From Lachnospiraceae bacterium (lineage in GTDB: Bacteria > Bacillota > Clostridia > Lachnospirales > Lachnospiraceae): a stretch of 64,000 bases of DNA. The notes under the pieces are model-generated. The model searched no databases. It was not told the origin of the DNA and worked only from the letters and a program-made list of their open reading frames with translations. This document shows positions 1-10,643 of this stretch, piece after piece (positions within the stretch are counted from its first letter, which is position 1; each line of letters begins with the position of its first letter). The stretch covers positions 62,001 through 126,000 of the forward strand of contig SVFK01000005.1 of assembly GCA_015056915.1 (NCBI GenBank), read 5' to 3'. The position numbers and the translations under genes were made by a program.

Positions 1-1041
<1,041 letters not shown>

Positions 1042-1049
1042 GTGTCTGC

Positions 1050-1232
1050 ATGAACAGATTCGAATATATCGTAGAGGCTATTGACGGTGATTATGCGCAT
1101 CTGCGCAGAGTGGACGAGGAAGCTGACGACAATCAGGAATTGAAGCTGGTAGCCAGAGCACTCTTGCCAGCTGAGATAGTCGAAGGTACGAGACTGCTGT
1201 ATGAGTGGATGCAATATTCTATCATGGAGTAA
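1050..1232 (+). CDS. Small protein, DUF3006-like
   Basis: A 60-residue acidic protein starts 9 bases after the groL stop and ends before a strong terminator, so it is probably co-transcribed with groL. It opens with FEYIVEAIDGDYAHLRRVDEE and later has LPAEIVEGTRLL. This pattern (a strand with D-G-D-Y-A, then a proline-led segment ending E-G) resembles small DUF3006-type beta proteins, but the match is by eye only. There is no signal peptide, membrane segment or cysteine. No clear Shine-Dalgarno precedes the ATG, so translation may be coupled to groL. Function is unknown. Confidence 0.6.
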   Translation: MNRFEYIVEAIDGDYAHLRRVDEEADDNQELKLVARALLPAEIVEGTRLLYEWMQYSIME

Positions 1233-1256
1233 GGCCTGATTGAAATACAAATATAT

Positions 1257-1297
1257 AGAGCCCTGACGCATCTTTCAGATGCATCAGGGCTCTTTTT
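1257..1297 (+). terminator. Intrinsic terminator after groL operon
   Basis: A 16-bp stem with one mismatch (AGAGCCCTGACGCATC paired with GATGCATCAGGGCTCT) and a 5-base loop is followed by TTTTTC. It ends the groL transcript. Confidence 0.93.
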
Positions 1298-1429
1298 CAC
1301 CACTTAATTCGAAAAAATAACCTCTTACTACAAATCTATTTACAGGTTTTGAAAATCAGATATACTGATATTATAAGCAAGATTGCTACATATAACAAAA
1401 AGGATAAGGATGGAAAAGGAGAATGTGCA

Positions 1430-2974
1430 ATGAGCGATAAGAGAAGCTATCAGAATCCGGTACAGAGAGGATTTTTTCCGGACCCTTCCGTAATTAGGGT
1501 GGGTGATGATTATTATATGGTAAATTCCAGCTTTCAGTATTTTCCGGCCATTCCCATATCACATTCCAAGGATATGGTGCATTGGCATATCATAGGTCAC
1601 GCAATTACCAATTCGGAGTGGTTGGATATCAGTGATATACGCGACTCTCATGGTATTTGGGCACCGGATATCGAGTATGTGGACGGTCGCTTCTACATCT
1701 ATGCAACCCTTCGCTTGAATGCAGACGGTAAGCGCGATAATAATGTGATGCGTCGACAGCTGGTTATGGTATCAGACAGACCGGAGGGACCTTACAGTAA
1801 GCCGGTATGCCTGGAGGTGGATGATATTGATCCGTCGCTGTTTGTGGATGATGATGGTAGCAAATATATGATGATTGCCAAAGCAGCAAGAGCAGTGCCT
1901 TTGACAGCAGACGGTCTGGCTGTGGCAGGTCCTGTGCGCACTGCATGGGAAGGCACCGGGGAAAGATGCTCCGAGGGTCCTCATATGATGAAAAAGGATG
2001 GCTATTATTATGCCATTGTTGCAGAAGGCGGCACCGGCTACGGTCATGGAATCAATGTGGGAAGAAGTAAAGAGCTATATGGTACATATGAAGTATCTCC
2101 TTACAATCCGGTCATGCGCCAGCTGAATCCGGAAGCACCCATTCAAAGAGCGGGACACGGCAAACTGGTTTGTGACCAGAATGGTCAATGGTGGTGCTAT
2201 TATCTCTGCGGCAGACCGAATGGCGGTAAGTATACTACTATCGGCAGAGAATCAGCACTTGATCCGGTACAGTGGACGGAGGATGGATGGTTTACCATCA
2301 ACGACGGACAAGGTCCCAGCTTAGAGCAGCAGGCACCGGATTTGCCTCAAGTTATGTTTGAACGTAATCTGTATGATGATTTTGATGATACCAAGTTAAA
2401 TCTCGAGTGGGAATTTGTGCGCAACCCGGATAACGGAAGCTGGTCGCTGACAGAGAGACCGGGATATTTCCGTATATGGACCAGGGATGGAAAGTTAAAT
2501 GAAATACGTGCCAAAAACACCTTGCTTCGCAGGGAGCAGGAATTATCCTATGAGGCGGAGACGAAGGTGGAATTTTATCCCGATAAGGATGGCGAGCAGG
2601 CAGGACTGACCTGTTATTACAGCACAGCAACCTATGCCAGATGCGCCGTTTGCTATGAGGGCGGCAGAAAGCTACAGCTTGTTATTAATCGCAATCAGGG
2701 AGAAGAATTGGTGGCTGAGGTGAGTCAGCTCAAGGAAGCACCGATTTATCTGAGGGTTGTGGTAGACAAACTGACCAGAAGCTTTTACTACAGCTATGAC
2801 GGCAAGGAATGGATGACAGTAGGTGTATTAGAAAATTGCATTTATCTTTGTGATGAAGGAGTACCCAATGATCCCAAACGTCATACGGGCACCCTGGTAG
2901 GAATTTATGCCAATAACGGTGGCTGCGGCAGCAGAAAGGCTGCGGATTTCGACTATTTCAGATATAATGATTAA
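1430..2974 (+). CDS. Glycoside hydrolase family 43, beta-xylosidase/arabinofuranosidase-like
   Basis: This 514-residue protein is predicted to release xylose or arabinose from plant xylan fragments. The N-terminal five-bladed propeller carries the family acidic residues: Asp18 in FFPDPSVI (general base), an Asp near residue 133 in DIDPSLFVDDDG, and the Glu near residue 182 in CSEGPHMM (general acid). The last roughly 200 residues form the beta-sandwich typical of XynB-like GH43 enzymes. The start at 1430 is chosen because AAAAGGAGA lies 8 bases upstream and the family alignment begins there; an in-frame ATG at 1349 lacks support. No signal peptide is seen, so it probably acts on imported oligosaccharides. 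No sugar transporter is adjacent, which is unusual for such genes. Exact substrate is undetermined. Confidence 0.93.
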   Translation: MSDKRSYQNPVQRGFFPDPSVIRVGDDYYMVNSSFQYFPAIPISHSKDMVHWHIIGHAITNSEWLDISDIRDSHGIWAPDIEYVDGRFYIYATLRLNADGKRDNNVMRRQLVMVSDRPEGPYSKPVCLEVDDIDPSLFVDDDGSKYMMIAKAARAVPLTADGLAVAGPVRTAWEGTGERCSEGPHMMKKDGYYYAIVAEGGTGYGHGINVGRSKELYGTYEVSPYNPVMRQLNPEAPIQRAGHGKLVCDQNGQWWCYYLCGRPNGGKYTTIGRESALDPVQWTEDGWFTINDGQGPSLEQQAPDLPQVMFERNLYDDFDDTKLNLEWEFVRNPDNGSWSLTERPGYFRIWTRDGKLNEIRAKNTLLRREQELSYEAETKVEFYPDKDGEQAGLTCYYSTATYARCAVCYEGGRKLQLVINRNQGEELVAEVSQLKEAPIYLRVVVDKLTRSFYYSYDGKEWMTVGVLENCIYLCDEGVPNDPKRHTGTLVGIYANNGGCGSRKAADFDYFRYND

Positions 2975-2996
2975 AAGTAAACGGAGGGAGCCTGCA

Positions 2997-3395
2997 ATGA
3001 ATATCTATCAGCATAAGGTACAATATTATGAAACCGATAAAATGGGGATAGTACATCATTCCAATTACATCAGATGGATGGAGGAGGCGAGAATAGATTT
3101 CTTAAGCCAGTTGGGTTGGGCATATGAAAAACTGGAAGACATGGGAATTATTTCACCGGTTACGGCAGTTGAATGCAAGTATAAGGTGAGTACCGTCTTT
3201 GGTGATGTGATTGCTATTTCCGTGTGCTTAGAAGAGTTTAAAGGGGTAAAACTGAAACTGAGATATGAGATGCGAAAAGCAGATGGTGCAATGGCGTGTG
3301 AAGGTTATTCGGAGCATTGCTTTTTAAATACAGAAGGTAGACCCATCAATATGAAGCGGGAATATCCTGAATTGTATCATGCATTAATAAGCTAA
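2997..3395 (+). CDS. Hotdog-fold acyl-CoA thioesterase (YbgC/FadM type)
   Basis: A 132-residue single hotdog domain predicted to hydrolyse acyl-CoA thioesters in the cytosol. The 4HBT signature YYETDKMGIVHHSNYIRWMEEAR is at residues 10-32, with the likely catalytic Asp14 and the following His-His-x-Asn-Tyr helix start. Length matches the family. The start at 2997 follows GGAGGGAG with 6-base spacing, 22 bases after the GH43 stop, so the two may share a transcript despite unrelated functions. Chain-length preference cannot be read from sequence. Confidence 0.92.
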   Translation: MNIYQHKVQYYETDKMGIVHHSNYIRWMEEARIDFLSQLGWAYEKLEDMGIISPVTAVECKYKVSTVFGDVIAISVCLEEFKGVKLKLRYEMRKADGAMACEGYSEHCFLNTEGRPINMKREYPELYHALIS

Positions 3396-3443
3396 TTGTA
3401 AAGTGCTTTCCGATTGGGGCTGAAAGAAAGGAGACCACACAGG

Positions 3444-4709
3444 ATGACGGACAGAACCTACATGTGCATAGACTTAAAATCCTTTTATGCATCCGTGGAA
3501 TGTGTGGAACGGGGACTTGACCCTCTGACCACCAATCTGGTGGTGGCAGACCCGGAGCGGAGTGAGAAAACCATATGTCTGGCAATTTCTCCGTCCATGA
3601 AGAAGCTGGGAATCAAAAACCGATGCAGGCTGTTTGAGATACCGGGAAATGTAGGGTATATCTGTGCACCGCCTCGGATGAAGCTTTATATTGACTATTC
3701 TGCCGAGATTTATGGAGTGTATCTCAAGTATATCGCCAAAGAGGATATCCATGTGTATTCCATTGATGAGGCATTTATGGATGTAACGGATTATCTGCAG
3801 CTCTATAAGATAAGTGCCAAGAAGCTGGCAGAGCGCATTATGGAAGATGTGAAGCATACCACGGGAATTACGGCAACGGTAGGCGTGGGTACGAATTTGT
3901 ACCTTGCCAAAATTGCGCTGGATATTACGGCGAAGCATGTGGAGAATAATATTGGCTATCTGGATGAGAAGATTTTCCGAGAAAGACTGTGGCAGCATAA
4001 GCCGCTGACAGATTTTTGGAGAATCGGTGCAGGAACGGTCAAGCGATTGAACAGCGTGGGCATTACCAATATGGAGGAGATTGCCCATGCTGATGAGGAT
4101 TTGTTGTATCGTCTGTTTGGTGTGGATGCGGAGCTGTTGATTGATCATGCATGGGGCAGAGAAAGTGTCACTATGGCAGATATCAAAAACTATAAACCAC
4201 GTAACAATTCTATCTCCAGTGGACAAGTGCTTTCCCGAGATTACAATTATGAGGAGTGCATGCTGATTGTAAAGGAGATGACAGATGCTGTTTGTCTGGA
4301 GTTGGCGGAGCTGGGAATGGTAACAGATTCTTTGACGTTGATGGTGGGATATTCCAATGCGTTGGACATCCCTCCCGTAAGCGGCAGTGTTACCCTGCCA
4401 AGGGCTGCTAACACATATCGGGTGATTTTGCCGTATATATTGGATACCTACAAAAGAATTGTGGATGAGGATAAAAGTGTCAGAAGGCTCAGTTTATCCT
4501 GCAATCGGATCACAAAGGAAGGATATATCCAGTATGATTTATTTACGGATCCTGCGGAGACGGAGAGGGATAAGAGACTTACGCAAGCCACCCTTGAGAT
4601 CAAAAAACGATTTGGCAAAAATGCATTGGTGCGTGGCATGGATTTGCAGGAAGAGGCTACCACAATGGAGCGCAACAGGCAGATAGGAGGACATAAAAGT
4701 GGCGAATAG
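3444..4709 (+). CDS. Y-family translesion DNA polymerase (UmuC/YqjW-like)
   Basis: This 421-residue polymerase is predicted to copy across damaged DNA with low fidelity. The catalytic carboxylates are present: Asp10 in CIDLKSFYASVE, and Asp-Glu near residue 108 in YSIDEAFMD. Thumb (helix-hairpin-helix) and little-finger regions follow at normal length. It resembles the Firmicute UvrX/YqjW branch more than classical DinB, given the ADPERSEKTICLAISPSMKKLGI region and the YolD-like partner gene overlapping its 3' end. The ATG at 3444 has AAAGGAG about 10 bases upstream; a TTG at 3414 is an alternative. LexA control is plausible from the family, but I did not find a convincing SOS box. Confidence 0.92.
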   Translation: MTDRTYMCIDLKSFYASVECVERGLDPLTTNLVVADPERSEKTICLAISPSMKKLGIKNRCRLFEIPGNVGYICAPPRMKLYIDYSAEIYGVYLKYIAKEDIHVYSIDEAFMDVTDYLQLYKISAKKLAERIMEDVKHTTGITATVGVGTNLYLAKIALDITAKHVENNIGYLDEKIFRERLWQHKPLTDFWRIGAGTVKRLNSVGITNMEEIAHADEDLLYRLFGVDAELLIDHAWGRESVTMADIKNYKPRNNSISSGQVLSRDYNYEECMLIVKEMTDAVCLELAELGMVTDSLTLMVGYSNALDIPPVSGSVTLPRAANTYRVILPYILDTYKRIVDEDKSVRRLSLSCNRITKEGYIQYDLFTDPAETERDKRLTQATLEIKKRFGKNALVRGMDLQEEATTMERNRQIGGHKSGE

Positions 4710-4875
4710 ACCTAAGATGGACCCGGCAGACAGAGCGAAGCAATTCCTGCCCTTTGATGCGCTGAAGGGTTTTCGGGAGGCGTTGGCAGAAAAGGAGCGG
4801 ACAGTTGTGCCTCAGGGAGAGCTTTCCAAGGAGAGTTGCCCGGAGGATGATTGGTTTTTGGAAGAAAGCTTGTGA
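4699..4875 (+). CDS. YolD-like small protein, GTG start, overlaps the polymerase gene
   Basis: A 58-residue protein starts at GTG 4699 and overlaps the last 11 bases of the polymerase gene. It is preceded by AGGAGG at 4685-4690, an ideal site at 8-base spacing. The sequence begins MANRPKMDPADRAKQFLPF and continues DALKGFREAL; the R-A-K-Q-F-x-P-F-x-A-L pattern resembles YolD/YqjX-type proteins that accompany Y-family polymerases in Firmicutes. The overlap implies translational coupling. A role as a polymerase accessory factor is inferred from context and motif only. Confidence 0.75.
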   Translation: MANRPKMDPADRAKQFLPFDALKGFREALAEKERTVVPQGELSKESCPEDDWFLEESL

Positions 4876-4892
4876 AAAAAGGAACAAAAGTG

Positions 4893-4921
4893 TTGACATT
4901 GCAAAATATTAGGTCTATACT
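4893..4921 (+). promoter_or_regulatory. Sigma-A promoter of the rimP-nusA-infB operon
   Basis: TTGACA at 4893-4898 and TATACT at 4916-4921 are separated by 17 bases. Transcription should start near 4928, giving a leader of about 70 bases before rimP. Confidence 0.88.
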
Positions 4922-4949
4922 GACATTATATCAGAATAATTACTAGAGT

Positions 4950-4980
4950 AAGAGTGGACGCGCGCCACTCTTTCTTATTT
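4950..4980 (+). promoter_or_regulatory. Leader hairpin with imperfect U-tract before rimP (candidate attenuator)
   Basis: AAGAGTGG (4950-4957) pairs with CCACTCTT (4965-4972) around a 7-base loop, followed by TCTTATTTG, a broken U-tract. It lies in the leader between the promoter and rimP, so it could terminate part of the transcription. In Bacillus subtilis the equivalent operon is known to be controlled by NusA through a weak leader terminator; the same logic here is an inference from position and shape. Confidence 0.6.
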
Positions 4981-4998
4981 GTTTAAAGGAGGATAGGA

Positions 4999-5463
4999 AT
5001 GTCCAAAAGGGAAACCTACGAAGCAAAGACGGAAAGTCTGCTTCTGCCCATTGCAGAGGCAAATGGTGTGGAAATTTATGATGTGGAATATGTCAAGGAA
5101 GGCAGTGACTATTATCTGCGAGCCTATATCGACAAGCCGGAAGGCGTTAATATTATCGATTGTGAGAATGTAAGCAGAGCTTTATCAGATGCACTGGATA
5201 AAGAAGATTTTATTCCTGAGGCGTATATTCTGGAGGTCAGCAGTCCGGGACTTGGAAGAACCTTAAAGAAGGATAAGCATTTGCAGAAGAGTATTGGTGA
5301 AGAGGTGGAAATAAAGCTGTTTAAACCCATCGACAAATGCAAGGAGTTTGCCGGTGTTCTGGACTGCTTTGATGCAGACAGTCTTACCATTTTAGAGGGG
5401 GATGTGCCCAGAACCTTTGCAAGAAATGACATTGCACTGATTCGTCTGGCACTTGATTTTTAG
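4999..5463 (+). CDS. rimP: Ribosome maturation factor RimP
   Basis: A 154-residue cytosolic protein needed for assembly of the 30S subunit. The N-terminal alpha/beta domain includes the conserved GVEIYDVEYVKEG and SRALSDALD regions, then the EVSSPGLGRTLKK motif near residues 79-91, and a C-terminal SH3-like barrel. AAAGGAGG at 4985-4992 sets the ATG at 4999. It is the first gene of the nusA-infB operon, the usual place for rimP in Firmicutes. Confidence 0.97.
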   Translation: MSKRETYEAKTESLLLPIAEANGVEIYDVEYVKEGSDYYLRAYIDKPEGVNIIDCENVSRALSDALDKEDFIPEAYILEVSSPGLGRTLKKDKHLQKSIGEEVEIKLFKPIDKCKEFAGVLDCFDADSLTILEGDVPRTFARNDIALIRLALDF

Positions 5464-5581
5464 GAAAGACATTATGATAGCAAGACATAAGAACAAATAA
5501 GCACAGCGGAATCCACGCTGTGATTTGGAAAAGAGTGAAATTACACACAAATTTAGGCATACAGCCGGAATGGAGGAAATG

Positions 5582-6703
5582 ATGAATAAGGAATTAATGG
5601 AAGCACTGGATATTCTGGAGAAGGAGAAGGAGATTAGCAAAGAGACTCTTTTTGAGGCGATTGAGAATTCTTTGATGACTGCCTGCAAGAACCACTTTGG
5701 CAAGGCAGATAATGTGAAGGTTGAAATTAACCGTGAGACATGTGATTTTCTGGTATATGCAGAGAAGGAAGTGGTGGAGACCGCAGATGATGTAGAGGAC
5801 GATTGCATGCAGATTGCGCTGGAGGATGCAAAGGAGCTTTCCAAGAAGGTAAAGGTTGGCGATATTTTAAATGTAGAAATCAAGTCCAAGGAATTCGGAC
5901 GTATCGCAACCCAGAATGCTAAGAATGTGATCCTGCAGAAGATTCGCGAGGAAGAGAGAAGCGTTATCTACAATCAGTATTATGAGAAAGAAAAGGATGT
6001 TGTAACTGGTGTGGTTCAGCGTTATGTCGGTAAGAACATCAGCATCAATCTGGGTAAGGCAGATGCGATGTTAAATGAAAGCGAGCAGGTAAAGGGCGAG
6101 GTATTCAAGCCTACTGAGAGAATTAAGGTATACATCTTAGAAGTGAAAAACACTCCCAAGGGACCTCGTATTAATGTAAGCCGTACTCATCCCGAATTGG
6201 TAAAGAGACTTTTTGAGTCCGAGGTAACAGAGATTAAGGATGGTACAGTGGAGATTAAGAGTATTGCCCGTGAAGCAGGCAGCCGTACCAAGATTGCGGT
6301 ATGGAGCAACAATCCTAACGTAGATGCGGTTGGTGCTTGTGTCGGTATGAACGGTGCAAGAGTAAATGCTATCGTAGAAGAACTGCGCGGTGAGAAGATT
6401 GATATTGTAAACTGGGATGAGAACCCCGGTAATCTGATTCAGAATGCATTATCACCTGCCAAAATTGTTGCTGTGTTTGCTGATCCTGATGAGAAGACAG
6501 CAAAGGTTGTTGTACCTGATTATCAGTTGTCTCTGGCAATCGGTAAGGAAGGTCAGAATGCAAGACTCGCAGCAAGACTTACCGGCTACAAGATTGACAT
6601 TAAGTCCGAGACTCAGGCGAAGGATGCACCCGGCTTCCGTTACGAGGATTATATGGATGACGAGTACGAAGACGATGATTACGAAGAGTATAGTGAGGAG
6701 TAA
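5582..6703 (+). CDS. nusA: Transcription termination/antitermination factor NusA
   Basis: This 373-residue RNA polymerase-binding protein modulates pausing, termination and antitermination. Domain order is an N-terminal polymerase-binding domain (about 1-125), an S1 domain (about 135-200), then two KH domains to about 345, including the second-KH segment LAIGKEGQNARLAARL. The C-terminus is a short acidic tail (DDEYEDDDYEEYSEE), with no repeat domains like those of E. coli NusA; this is normal in Firmicutes. GGAGG at 5572-5576 fits the ATG at 5582 (MNKELMEAL), the family start, better than an upstream TTG at 5525. A small hairpin, CACAGCG with CGCTGTG, sits in the rimP-nusA gap at 5502-5522. 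Confidence 0.97.
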   Translation: MNKELMEALDILEKEKEISKETLFEAIENSLMTACKNHFGKADNVKVEINRETCDFLVYAEKEVVETADDVEDDCMQIALEDAKELSKKVKVGDILNVEIKSKEFGRIATQNAKNVILQKIREEERSVIYNQYYEKEKDVVTGVVQRYVGKNISINLGKADAMLNESEQVKGEVFKPTERIKVYILEVKNTPKGPRINVSRTHPELVKRLFESEVTEIKDGTVEIKSIAREAGSRTKIAVWSNNPNVDAVGACVGMNGARVNAIVEELRGEKIDIVNWDENPGNLIQNALSPAKIVAVFADPDEKTAKVVVPDYQLSLAIGKEGQNARLAARLTGYKIDIKSETQAKDAPGFRYEDYMDDEYEDDDYEEYSEE

Positions 6704-6711
6704 ATATATCT

Positions 6712-6984
6712 ATGGCGAAAAAAATTCCTTTGAGGCAGTGTGTCGGCTGCGGTGAAATGAAAGGGAAAAAGGACATGATGCGAGTGCTGAAAACGGCCGA
6801 GGGTGATATCTGTTTGGATGTTACAGGCAAAAAAAACGGCAGAGGCGCATATGTTTGTAAGAATGCAGAGTGTCTGAAGCTCGCCCAGAAAAATAAGGGT
6901 CTGGAGCGCTCTTTCAAAATGAGTATTGATAAGGAAATATATAGCGCTTTAGAGAAGGAGTTTGAGAATCTTGAAGCAGAATAA
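6712..6984 (+). CDS. rnpM: RNase P modulator RnpM (YlxR, DUF448)
   Basis: A 90-residue RNA-binding protein. The hallmark motifs CVGCGEMKGKKDMMRV and GRGAYVCKNAECL are present. In B. subtilis this family binds RNase P RNA and dampens its activity. It lies between nusA and ylxQ, its standard place; GAGGAG inside the nusA 3' end is the likely ribosome site. The 3' end overlaps the next gene by 14 bases. Confidence 0.95.
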   Translation: MAKKIPLRQCVGCGEMKGKKDMMRVLKTAEGDICLDVTGKKNGRGAYVCKNAECLKLAQKNKGLERSFKMSIDKEIYSALEKEFENLEAE

Positions 6985-7285
6985 AGTTTTGTCACTTTTG
7001 GGAATTGCAATGAGAGGGCGTAATCTGGTTAGCGGTGAATTCCAGACTTTGGATGCGGTTAAGACCGGAGCTGCCATGCTGGTAATTATTGCGGAGGATG
7101 CGTCGGCGAATACCAAAAAGTTGTTTACTGATAAATGTTCTTTTTATGAAGTCCCGGTATACAGCTATGGAACGAAAGAGGCGTTAGGCCGGGCAATCGG
7201 AAAAGACTTGAGGTCTTCTCTTGGCGTATGTGATGCAGGACTGGCGGATGCGATTGTCAAACAACTGAAAAGCGAGCAAGTATGA
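6971..7285 (+). CDS. ylxQ: L7Ae-family RNA-binding protein YlxQ
   Basis: A 104-residue K-turn-binding-type protein (L7Ae/L30e fold). The core contains LLGIAMRGRNLVSG, then AAMLVIIAEDASANTKK and GRAIGKDLRSSLGV, as in the YlxQ family. The TTG at 6971 is preferred because AAGGAG at 6955-6960 gives 10-base spacing, whereas the TTG at 6962 would be only one base from it. The start lies within rnpM, indicating coupling. Its precise RNA target is not known. Confidence 0.9.
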   Translation: MKQNKVLSLLGIAMRGRNLVSGEFQTLDAVKTGAAMLVIIAEDASANTKKLFTDKCSFYEVPVYSYGTKEALGRAIGKDLRSSLGVCDAGLADAIVKQLKSEQV

Positions 7286-7318
7286 TAGATGCCGCAGGTG
7301 GCAGAAATGGAGGAAAGC

Positions 7319-10162
7319 ATGGCAAAAATAAAGGTACATGAACTTGCAAAAGAATTAGATAAGCAAAGTAAAGATATATTGGCCTTTTTACAGGAAAAAG
7401 GCATAGAAGCAAAAGCTGCACAGAGCTCTGTAGAAGAGGATGCGGCCCAGATGGTACGTAAAGCATTTGGTGGTGTGAAAGCTGAGCCTGTAAAGGAGAA
7501 AAAGGCGGAAGAAGTAAAGCAGGAAGCTCCCAAGGCAGAAGCTCCCAAGGCAGAAGTGCCCAAGGCAGATAATACAAAGACAGAAGAGGCACCTAAGAAG
7601 AAAAAGAAGATTATTTTCGTAAGTAATCCGCAGAATTCTAAGATGCCGGGACAGCGTCCGAACAATGGACAGCAACCCAGACAGGGTGGACAGCAGTCCA
7701 GACCGCAGGGCAATTACAATAATTATGGGAATAACAGAGCGCAGGCACCGGTTCGTCCCATTAAGCCGTTAACGCCGCCGTCGCCTACTCCCAGTGTACA
7801 AATGGTGCCGGGAAACAAGAATCAAGCTACCCAGCAGGTGCAGGCAGCAGAGGTGGGACAGAATACAGCACCACAGGCTGCGGTTCGTGAGCAGGCTTCC
7901 GTTCAGCAAAACAATCGTCCTCAGAATACAGGTCGTGTAAATGCAGACAGACCGGCACGTGACAATCGTTATCAGGATAATCACGGACAGGACCGCAATC
8001 AGGATAACAGAGGACGTGATGGTCGTTTACAGGGAGGTCAGTATCCCAACAGAGGCGGCATGGGTAATAACAGACCTCAAGGTGACAGACAGGGTGGCTT
8101 TAACAGACAGGGTCGTCCCGGTATGGAAAACGGTCAGAGTGATCGCCGTGACGGCAAAGGAAAATTTGCTTCCGGCAACGGCGGACAGGCAAACAGATTT
8201 GGAGATAATAAGCCGGGTAAAGGCTTTGCAGGCGAAGCTCCCGGTAAGGATATGGAAAAGAAGCGTGAGGAAGATAAGAGACGCTTCAGTCAGGAGAGGG
8301 ATAAGCGCTCCAAAAAGGATCATATCTATGAAGAAGAGGATATGATGAAGAATAAACCCGGCAGATTTATTAAGCCGGAAAAGAAGAAGGAAGAGGTTGT
8401 AGAGGAAGTAATTAAGGTAATCACTCTTCCGGAGAGTATTACCATCAAGGAATTGGCTGACAAGATGAAGATTCAGCCTGCAGCGATTGTGAAAAAGCTG
8501 TTCTTAGAGGGTAAAATCGTAACTGTCAATCAGGAAATCACCTATGAAGATGCAGAAAATATTGCAATGGAATACGAGATTCTTTGCGAGAAAGAGGTTA
8601 AGGTTGACGTTATTGAGGAATTGTTAAAAGAGGATGATGAGGATGAGGCAAATCTGGTAGAGAGACCTCCTGTTATCTGTGTTATGGGTCACGTTGACCA
8701 CGGTAAAACCTCTCTTCTGGATGCGATTCGTAAAACAAATGTAACGGACAGAGAAGCCGGTGGTATTACACAGCACATAGGTGCGTATACTGTAAATGTT
8801 GGCGAGAAGAAGATTACATTCCTGGATACACCCGGACATGAAGCGTTTACCGCTATGCGTATGCGTGGTGCCAATTCCACCGATATCGCTATTCTGGTGG
8901 TTGCGGCAGATGACGGTGTGATGCCTCAGACAGTAGAAGCGATCAATCATGCCAAGGCAGCAGGTGTAGAAATTATTGTTGCAGTGAATAAGATTGATAA
9001 GCCCTCTGCCAACATTGACCGCGTAAAGCAGGAGTTGTCAGAGTATGAGCTGATCCCTGAGGATTGGGGTGGAAGCACCGTATTTGCTCCGGTATCTGCT
9101 AAGAGTGGTGAAGGTATTGAGCAACTCTTGGAAATGATTCTGCTGACTTCGGAGATTTTGGAATTAAAAGCTAATCCCAAGAGACGTGCAAGAGGTCTTG
9201 TTATTGAAGCTGAGCTGGATAAGGGACGTGGTCCGGTAGCAACAGTACTGGTACAGAAGGGTACACTTCATGTGGGAGATTTTATCTCCGCAGGTGCATG
9301 TCATGGTAAGGTAAGAGCTATGATTGATGACAAGGGAAGACGAGTAAGAGAGGCTGGTCCTTCTACTCCGGTAGAAATCCTTGGTCTGTCCGATGTACCC
9401 AGTGCAGGCGAAGTATTCCTTGCACATGAGAGCGATAAGACCGCTAAGTCCTATGCAGAGACCTATCTGGCACAGAATAAAGAGAAGATGCTGGAAGAAA
9501 CCAAGGGAAGAATGTCTCTGGATGACCTGTTCTCACAGATTCAGGCAGGTAATCTGAAGGAGCTGAACCTGATTGTCAAGGCTGACGTTCAGGGTAGTGT
9601 AGAGGCAGTAAAGCAGTCCCTGCTTAAGCTTTCCAATGAAGAGGTTGTGGTAAAATGCATCCACGGCGGTGTAGGTGCAATTAATGAATCAGATGTTATT
9701 CTGGCAAGCACCTCCAATGCGATTATCATTGGCTTTAATGTAAGACCTGATGTAACTGCAAAGGCAACTGCAGAGCGTGAAGGTGTGGATGTAAGACTAT
9801 ACAAGGTTATCTATCAGGCAATTGAGGATATCGAGGCAGCAATGAAGGGTATGCTGGATCCTATCTATGAGGAGAAGGTAATCGGTCATGCAGAGGTACG
9901 TCAGATATTCAAGGCTTCTGCAATCGGTAACATTGCAGGCTCCTATGTGCTTGACGGTATCTTCCAGAGAGGCTGCAAGGTGCGTGTTTCACGTGAAGGT
10001 AAGCAGATTTTTGAAGGTCAGCTTGCTTCCCTGAAGAGATTTAAGGATGATGTAAAGGAAGTAAAATCCGGCTTCGAATGCGGTCTTGTATTTGAAGGTT
10101 TTGACCAGATGCAGGAATTGGATATTGTAGAGGCTTATATTATGGTAGAAGTACCGCGCTAG
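7319..10162 (+). CDS. infB: Translation initiation factor IF-2
   Basis: This 947-residue GTPase brings initiator tRNA to the 30S subunit and promotes subunit joining. An IF2 N-terminal helical module ([19 protein letters not shown]) opens the protein, followed by a long low-complexity region (about residues 60-350) rich in Gln, Asn, Gly, Arg and Pro. A second IF2-N module lies near 365-415. The G domain carries GHVDHGKT at about 457-464, DTPGHEAF and NKIDKP, then domains II-IV to the end. The ATG at 7319 has GGAGGA nearby and begins the family sequence. The long disordered insert is known in this group, although its use is unclear. Confidence 0.98.
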   Translation: MAKIKVHELAKELDKQSKDILAFLQEKGIEAKAAQSSVEEDAAQMVRKAFGGVKAEPVKEKKAEEVKQEAPKAEAPKAEVPKADNTKTEEAPKKKKKIIFVSNPQNSKMPGQRPNNGQQPRQGGQQSRPQGNYNNYGNNRAQAPVRPIKPLTPPSPTPSVQMVPGNKNQATQQVQAAEVGQNTAPQAAVREQASVQQNNRPQNTGRVNADRPARDNRYQDNHGQDRNQDNRGRDGRLQGGQYPNRGGMGNNRPQGDRQGGFNRQGRPGMENGQSDRRDGKGKFASGNGGQANRFGDNKPGKGFAGEAPGKDMEKKREEDKRRFSQERDKRSKKDHIYEEEDMMKNKPGRFIKPEKKKEEVVEEVIKVITLPESITIKELADKMKIQPAAIVKKLFLEGKIVTVNQEITYEDAENIAMEYEILCEKEVKVDVIEELLKEDDEDEANLVERPPVICVMGHVDHGKTSLLDAIRKTNVTDREAGGITQHIGAYTVNVGEKKITFLDTPGHEAFTAMRMRGANSTDIAILVVAADDGVMPQTVEAINHAKAAGVEIIVAVNKIDKPSANIDRVKQELSEYELIPEDWGGSTVFAPVSAKSGEGIEQLLEMILLTSEILELKANPKRRARGLVIEAELDKGRGPVATVLVQKGTLHVGDFISAGACHGKVRAMIDDKGRRVREAGPSTPVEILGLSDVPSAGEVFLAHESDKTAKSYAETYLAQNKEKMLEETKGRMSLDDLFSQIQAGNLKELNLIVKADVQGSVEAVKQSLLKLSNEEVVVKCIHGGVGAINESDVILASTSNAIIIGFNVRPDVTAKATAEREGVDVRLYKVIYQAIEDIEAAMKGMLDPIYEEKVIGHAEVRQIFKASAIGNIAGSYVLDGIFQRGCKVRVSREGKQIFEGQLASLKRFKDDVKEVKSGFECGLVFEGFDQMQELDIVEAYIMVEVPR

Positions 10163-10212
10163 AACGATAAGAAGAAATTCGTCGGTATTCTTCTGTGAAA
10201 TGGAGAAGATAT

Positions 10213-10632
10213 ATGAGAAAAAACAGTGTTAAAAATACCCGTGTAAACGGGGAAGTGCAGAGAGTGTTGGCGGAAATTATCCGTGGAGAGATAAAGGACC
10301 CCAGAATTAGTCCATGGACAAGTGTTGTTGCTGTGGAAGTAGCACCTGATTTGAAGAGCTGCAAGGCGTGGATTAGCGTTCTTGGTGGTGAAGAAGTCAG
10401 AGAATCAACACTTCAGGGCTTGAAGAGTGCAGAGGGCTTTATCAAGATGAAGCTGGCCAAAACCATCAATCTTCGTAATACGCCCGATATTACCTTTGTG
10501 ATGGATCAATCCATTGAGTATGGTGTCAATATGTCACATAAGATTGACGAGGTGCTTGCACAGGACGGTAATCGTGGGGAAGTGGCAAATGCTGAAGCGG
10601 AAGCTGCTGATACTGCACAAGAGAGTGAATAA
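10213..10632 (+). CDS. rbfA: Ribosome-binding factor A
   Basis: A 139-residue KH-like protein that binds 16S rRNA and helps mature the 30S subunit. Conserved segments are RVNGEVQRVLAEIIRGEIKDPRI and the Ala-Trp-Ile-Ser-Val-Leu strand; the last 20 residues are an acidic Ala/Glu tail. The ATG at 10213 follows GGAGAAG at 6-base spacing. It lies between infB and nrnA as is usual. Confidence 0.96.
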   Translation: MRKNSVKNTRVNGEVQRVLAEIIRGEIKDPRISPWTSVVAVEVAPDLKSCKAWISVLGGEEVRESTLQGLKSAEGFIKMKLAKTINLRNTPDITFVMDQSIEYGVNMSHKIDEVLAQDGNRGEVANAEAEAADTAQESE

Positions 10633-10643
10633 GTAAATGGAAG

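Noticed and set aside
3414..3443. Upstream TTG start for the Y-family polymerase
   Set aside because: The ribosome site fits the ATG at 3444, and the extra residues are not part of the family.
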